Below are positions 60,506 to 64,000 of a DNA stretch of 64,000 nucleotides, one piece after another. The notes under the pieces were generated by a model. That model was not told where the DNA came from, searched no databases, and saw only the letters and a list, made by a program, of their open reading frames with translations. Numbering within the stretch: the stretch's first letter is position 1; every line of letters begins with the position of its first letter. The position numbers were made by a program, and so were the translations under genes. The DNA comes from Dokdonia sp. 4H-3-7-5 (GTDB lineage: Bacteria; Bacteroidota; Bacteroidia; Flavobacteriales; Flavobacteriaceae): assembly GCF_000212355.1 (NCBI RefSeq), contig NC_015496.1:2760001-2824000 (forward strand), written 5' to 3'.

Positions 60506-62179
60506 ATGAGTACAAAACCTTCTATACCTAAAGGAACCAGAGATTTTTCACCAGAAGAAGTTGCAAAGCGCAGCTATATTATGAACACCATACGCACGCA
60601 GTTTCAGCGTTTTGGTTTTCAGCCTATCGAGACGCCTAGTTTTGAAAACAGCAGCACATTGATGGGTAAGTATGGAGAAGAAGGTGACCGCTTGATATTT
60701 AAGATTCTTAATAGTGGAGACTATTTGAAAAGTTTCAACACCTCTCTTATTGAGCTAATAAAAAAAGCATTGTTCGATTTCCAAAAATTTTTAAGGAACT
60801 CGGAGGGTGATTTACAACTCGAAAATTTCGAAGAGTATTTCACAAAAGTTTTACCTCAAATCATTAAATCTTCTAGAGAAATAAAATTAGAAGAAGGCAA
60901 AACCAATTTTACGAGGCTAACGAACGATTTATGGTATTTTATTAAATCAACTATAATTAAAGAAGATAAGCTAGAGATTTTAAAAAATGCGAATAATGAA
61001 GTCCTAACCGACCTAACTCTAGTTATTTATGGAAATTATTATTTTAATTTAAAAGAAACTCATCTAGGAGGATATATCTCAGAAAAAGCACTTCGTTACG
61101 ATCTTACCGTGCCTTTTGCGAGATACGTAGTACAACATCAGAATGATATAGTATTCCCGTTTAAGCGTTTCCAGATGCAACCTGTATGGAGAGCAGACCG
61201 CCCACAGAAAGGACGTTTCCGCGAATTCTATCAGTGTGATGCAGATGTGGTAGGAAGTGATTCTCTATGGCAAGAAGTAGAGTTTGTACAGTTATACGAT
61301 GCTGTTTTTAGCGCATTAAAGTTAGAAGGAGTGACTATCAAGATGAACAACCGCAAGGTTCTCTCAGGTATTGCAGAGGTGATAGGCGCAAGTGATAAAC
61401 TCATAGATTTTACCGTAGCGCTAGATAAGCTTGATAAAATAGGAGAAGAGGGCGTGACTAAAGAAATGCTTGCCAAAGGCATTACTCAAGAGGCGATAGA
61501 TAAGGTAGCACCGTTGTTTACATTATCTGGAACGTTTGGTGATCAGCTAGCAACACTTAAAACCTTGCTTGCAGATTCTGAGACGGGAATGGAAGGAATT
61601 AACGAACTGCTATTTATCAATGACGCCATTGAGAACTTAGGTTTACAAACAGCAACATTACAACTAGACGTAACCCTAGCCCGCGGACTCAATTATTACA
61701 CGGGAGCTATTTTTGAAGTAAGTGCTCCAGAAGGTGTAAAAATGGGAAGTATAGGTGGCGGTGGTCGCTATGCAGATCTTACAGGTATTTTTGGGCTTAA
61801 AGATATGAGTGGCGTTGGGATCTCTTTTGGTCTAGATCGTATTTACCTCGTGATAGAAGAGCTAGGCTTATTTCCAGAAGAGACGACAGAAGGTGTAAAA
61901 GTGTTTTTTGTAAACTTTGGTGATCAAGAAGCGGGTTATGCAATGAAAGCGATAAGCAAGCTACGCCAATCAGGAATCTCAGCCGAGTTATATCCAGATG
62001 CCGTGACGAGCAATAAGCAAATGAAAAAGCAAATGACCTACGCAAACCGACGTAATATTCCGTTTTTAGTACTTGCAGGAAAAGAAGAGATGGAAGCAAA
62101 ACAATACACGCTCAAAAATATGGTAGAAGGCTCACAAGAAACTGTAAGTATAGATGAGCTAGTAGCCGCTTTGAAATAA
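60506..62179 (+). CDS. hisS: Histidyl-tRNA synthetase with a large insertion
   Basis: 557 residues; I expect about 455 for the Bacteroidota family. [17 protein letters not shown] is the start of motif 1 region; motif 2 is [20 protein letters not shown]; the histidine-A motif is [14 protein letters not shown]; motif 3 is [14 protein letters not shown]; the anticodon-binding domain is C-terminal ([20 protein letters not shown]). Residues about 75-190 (60728-61075), between GDYLK and [11 protein letters not shown], replace a short loop with about 116 helical, A/T-rich residues of no recognised family. The frame is intact, so the enzyme should be made. Attaches histidine to its tRNA. Confidence 0.92.
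   Translation: MSTKPSIPKGTRDFSPEEVAKRSYIMNTIRTQFQRFGFQPIETPSFENSSTLMGKYGEEGDRLIFKILNSGDYLKSFNTSLIELIKKALFDFQKFLRNSEGDLQLENFEEYFTKVLPQIIKSSREIKLEEGKTNFTRLTNDLWYFIKSTIIKEDKLEILKNANNEVLTDLTLVIYGNYYFNLKETHLGGYISEKALRYDLTVPFARYVVQHQNDIVFPFKRFQMQPVWRADRPQKGRFREFYQCDADVVGSDSLWQEVEFVQLYDAVFSALKLEGVTIKMNNRKVLSGIAEVIGASDKLIDFTVALDKLDKIGEEGVTKEMLAKGITQEAIDKVAPLFTLSGTFGDQLATLKTLLADSETGMEGINELLFINDAIENLGLQTATLQLDVTLARGLNYYTGAIFEVSAPEGVKMGSIGGGGRYADLTGIFGLKDMSGVGISFGLDRIYLVIEELGLFPEETTEGVKVFFVNFGDQEAGYAMKAISKLRQSGISAELYPDAVTSNKQMKKQMTYANRRNIPFLVLAGKEEMEAKQYTLKNMVEGSQETVSIDELVAALK
60728..61075 (+). other. Insertion domain in HisRS
   Basis: About 116 codons, visibly richer in A and T than the flanking hisS code. 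Charged helical sequence: [58 protein letters not shown]. No intein splice residues (no Cys/Ser at entry, no HN at exit). Confidence 0.7.
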
Positions 62180-62246
62180 AATTTAAACAGAGCCAACCTT
62201 GAAGAACGGAAAGGCTCCGCCACTAACGACTATTGACTTAACACCT

Positions 62247-64000
62247 ATGAACATCGATTTTAAAAAATTCCTTCCGCATATTCTAGTTGTACTTGGCTTT
62301 ATAGTCGTGGCGCTGGTTTACTTCAATCCGGTGTTATCTGGAAAGCGCATTTATCAAAATGATATCAAGCTCTATGAAGGGATGGCAAAGCAACATCGAG
62401 ATTTTAGAGCAGAGACGGGTGAGGAGACTTACTGGACTAATAGTGCCTTTGGAGGGATGCCTACTTATCAGATGGGAGCGAGGTTTGAGTATGATATGAT
62501 GGATAAGTTGGACCGTGTGATTCGCTTTTTACCACGCCCGGCAGATTATCTTTTTCTATATTTTATATCCTTTTATGCATTAATGCTTGTGATGCGCGTC
62601 CCTTGGAAGCTCGCCGTAGTTGGCGCACTTGCCTTTGGTCTGTCTACGTATCTCATTATTATTATAGGCGTAGGGCATAATTCAAAGGTGCACGCCATCG
62701 GGTATTTCCCGCTTGTTCTTGCGGGTATTATACTTACGTATCAAAAAAGATATCTCTGGGGATTTTTACTCACTGCCGTTGCAATGGGACTAGAAATACA
62801 GGCTAATCACTACCAGATGACCTATTATCTAGGGTTGCTTTGTGTGATTTTAGGGATTGCATACCTCATAGATGCTATCAAGAAAAAACAACTTCCACAT
62901 TTCTTCAAAGCTTCGGGAATACTAGTAATTGCTGTATTATTAGGTCTCGCTACAAACGCAACCACCTTACTTGCTACTGCAGAGTATGCAGAGACAAGTA
63001 TACGTGGCGAGCAATTATTAAAAGATGACCTTGCCAAAGACGCCGTAGAAGACGGTCTTGGTTTTGATTATATCACACAGTGGAGCTACGGTAAGCTAGA
63101 GTCTCTCAATCTCATCGCATCAGATTTTATGGGAACTGGTACCGCTGCCGATTTGGGTCGTGATTCCGCTTTCGCGAAAAAATTAAGCACATTAGGAGTT
63201 CCTGCAAACGAAGTAAGTTATTATGCTCAAGGAACGAGATTATACTGGGGAGAACAGCCATTTGTAGAAGCTCCTCCATACCTTGGAGTAACTGTTTTTG
63301 CACTTGCATTATTAGGACTGTTTCTAGTAAATGGAAGATTGCGCTGGTGGTTACTTGCAGGTATGATCGTTTCCCTAATATTAAGTTGGGGAAAGAACGT
63401 AGAAGGAATTACACGTTTCTTTATTGACTATGTGCCGTTGTACAATAAGTTTAGAGCGGTTACGAGTATACAGGTAATTTTAGAGTTGTTATTACCTATT
63501 GCAGCAATGGTAGGCTTGCACAGATTCTTTTATGACCGCGTAGATCAAGCCGAAAAGCAAAAGAAGTTACTTATCGCTATAGGTTCGCTAGCAGGGCTTT
63601 TTGTGGTACTCTACCTTTTTAGCGGAAGCTTATTTAACCTACGCTCTGCCGCCGAAGGACAGATGGCCATCGAGCAACCAGAAATATTAAATGCCATAAA
63701 AGAAGATCGACTTGCTGTATTGAAAAGTGATGTGTTGAGGTCTTTATTATTTGTGTTTTTTATAGGTGTAGCCTTGTGGTTAACACTCAAGAAAAAGATT
63801 TCAGAAAATATCGCAATAATCACCATTGGTGCGCTCATAGTTTTTGACCTTGTAGGTGTAGATAGACGTTCTGTAAATGAAGAAAACTTCATCACCCAGC
63901 GACAGTATGATCAGAACTTCCAGATTACTCCTATCGATGAAGAAATCAAAAAGGATGATAGCTACTTTCGTGTGATTGATCTTGCGAGAGGATTTAATAA
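62247..64000 (+). CDS. YfhO-family membrane protein, 3' end outside window
   Basis: 584 codons visible, running off the window. About a dozen membrane helices: HILVVLGFIVVALVYFNPVL, YLFLYFISFYALMLVMRVPW, AVVGALAFGLSTYLIIIIGV and so on, with large luminal loops (TGEETYWTNSAFGGMPTYQM) of the YfhO/GT-C glycosyltransferase-like type. Members help glycosylate teichoic or surface polymers. A palindrome (63170-63179) reads DSAFAKKLS. ATG 62247, 67 bases after hisS. Confidence 0.85.
   Translation, partial: MNIDFKKFLPHILVVLGFIVVALVYFNPVLSGKRIYQNDIKLYEGMAKQHRDFRAETGEETYWTNSAFGGMPTYQMGARFEYDMMDKLDRVIRFLPRPADYLFLYFISFYALMLVMRVPWKLAVVGALAFGLSTYLIIIIGVGHNSKVHAIGYFPLVLAGIILTYQKRYLWGFLLTAVAMGLEIQANHYQMTYYLGLLCVILGIAYLIDAIKKKQLPHFFKASGILVIAVLLGLATNATTLLATAEYAETSIRGEQLLKDDLAKDAVEDGLGFDYITQWSYGKLESLNLIASDFMGTGTAADLGRDSAFAKKLSTLGVPANEVSYYAQGTRLYWGEQPFVEAPPYLGVTVFALALLGLFLVNGRLRWWLLAGMIVSLILSWGKNVEGITRFFIDYVPLYNKFRAVTSIQVILELLLPIAAMVGLHRFFYDRVDQAEKQKKLLIAIGSLAGLFVVLYLFSGSLFNLRSAAEGQMAIEQPEILNAIKEDRLAVLKSDVLRSLLFVFFIGVALWLTLKKKISENIAIITIGALIVFDLVGVDRRSVNEENFITQRQYDQNFQITPIDEEIKKDDSYFRVIDLARGFN
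63170..63179. repeat. Iterated palindrome core in the YfhO gene
   Basis: GCTTTCGCGAAAA; left arm intact, right arm diverged; read AFAKK. Confidence 0.9.

Noticed and set aside
60728-61075. Intein in HisRS
   Set aside because: No Cys/Ser/Thr at the entry, no His-Asn at the exit, too short and no endonuclease or splicing motifs.
3671-63179. The palindrome as parS, a CRISPR repeat or a transposon end
   Set aside because: Far too many and too scattered for parS; spacing irregular and arms mostly in genes, unlike CRISPR; no paired ends, target duplications or transposase.

Overview
The window looks like chromosomal DNA of a marine member of the Flavobacteriaceae (Bacteroidota). The evidence is a low-to-moderate G+C composition, TonB receptor plus lipoprotein pairs, DUF6146 and DUF4350-type families, a YfhO protein, and promoters of the Bacteroidota type (TTG, 19-20 bases, TAnnTTTG). 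The very frequent palindrome TTTCGCGAAA reminds me of Dokdonia/Krokinobacter-like genomes, but that is memory, not proof. I recognised no rRNA, tRNA, CRISPR array, prophage or insertion sequence. I list 63 coding regions; two are cut by the window ends, and two (a 25-residue leader peptide and a 54-residue membrane protein) are very short.

Layout. 1-3.5 kb: two adjacent amidohydrolase genes (one cut). 3.5-7.2 kb: thrA-thrB on the minus strand, preceded by a promoter and a Thr/Ile-rich leader peptide. 7.4-8.9 kb: bifunctional NAD(P)HX repair enzyme. 9-13.3 kb: minus-strand operon with a TonB receptor, a His-rich exported peptide and lipoproteins, possibly for metal uptake. 13.5-18 kb: DUF937 protein; acyl-CoA reductase, serC and serA, divergent from a ferredoxin. 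18-30 kb: SulP transporter with a universal stress protein, a five-gene MFS/DJ-1/HAD/ArsC-like operon, M14 peptidase, polyphosphate glucokinase, AI-2E-type permease and small membrane proteins. 30.5-32 kb: hisF-hisIE. 32-40 kb: S41 peptidase, LytTR regulator, DUF1853, truA, PfpI, DUF2461 and an abundant OmpA-like protein with a clear promoter. 40-47 kb: nitroreductase, a stress cassette (MscS, HPF, Cys-less ArsC-like), succinate-semialdehyde dehydrogenase and a gluconate module. 47-56 kb: purB and a MoxR/DUF58/DUF4350/SpoIIM-like membrane cluster facing an RDD gene. 56-64 kb: CoA-binding protein, sodium:solute symporter, ABC permease, a structured intergenic repeat, an enlarged hisS and a YfhO-like membrane protein that runs off the end.

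Three signals stand out. (1) TTTCGCGAAA occurs 23 times in 64 kb, 15 of these as GCTTTCGCGAAAGC; 17 copies lie inside genes, and 13 of those are read as AFAKA or a one-residue variant in unrelated proteins. This behaves like a selected or spreading DNA signal rather than a protein motif. (2) A thrL-like leader peptide sits under its own promoter ahead of thrA, suggesting ribosome-mediated attenuation in a flavobacterium. (3) HisRS carries about 116 AT-rich residues where the family has a short loop. Smaller observations include a 54-base perfect palindrome, an orphan terminator, overlapping divergent promoters and palindrome copies that encode signal-peptidase sites.
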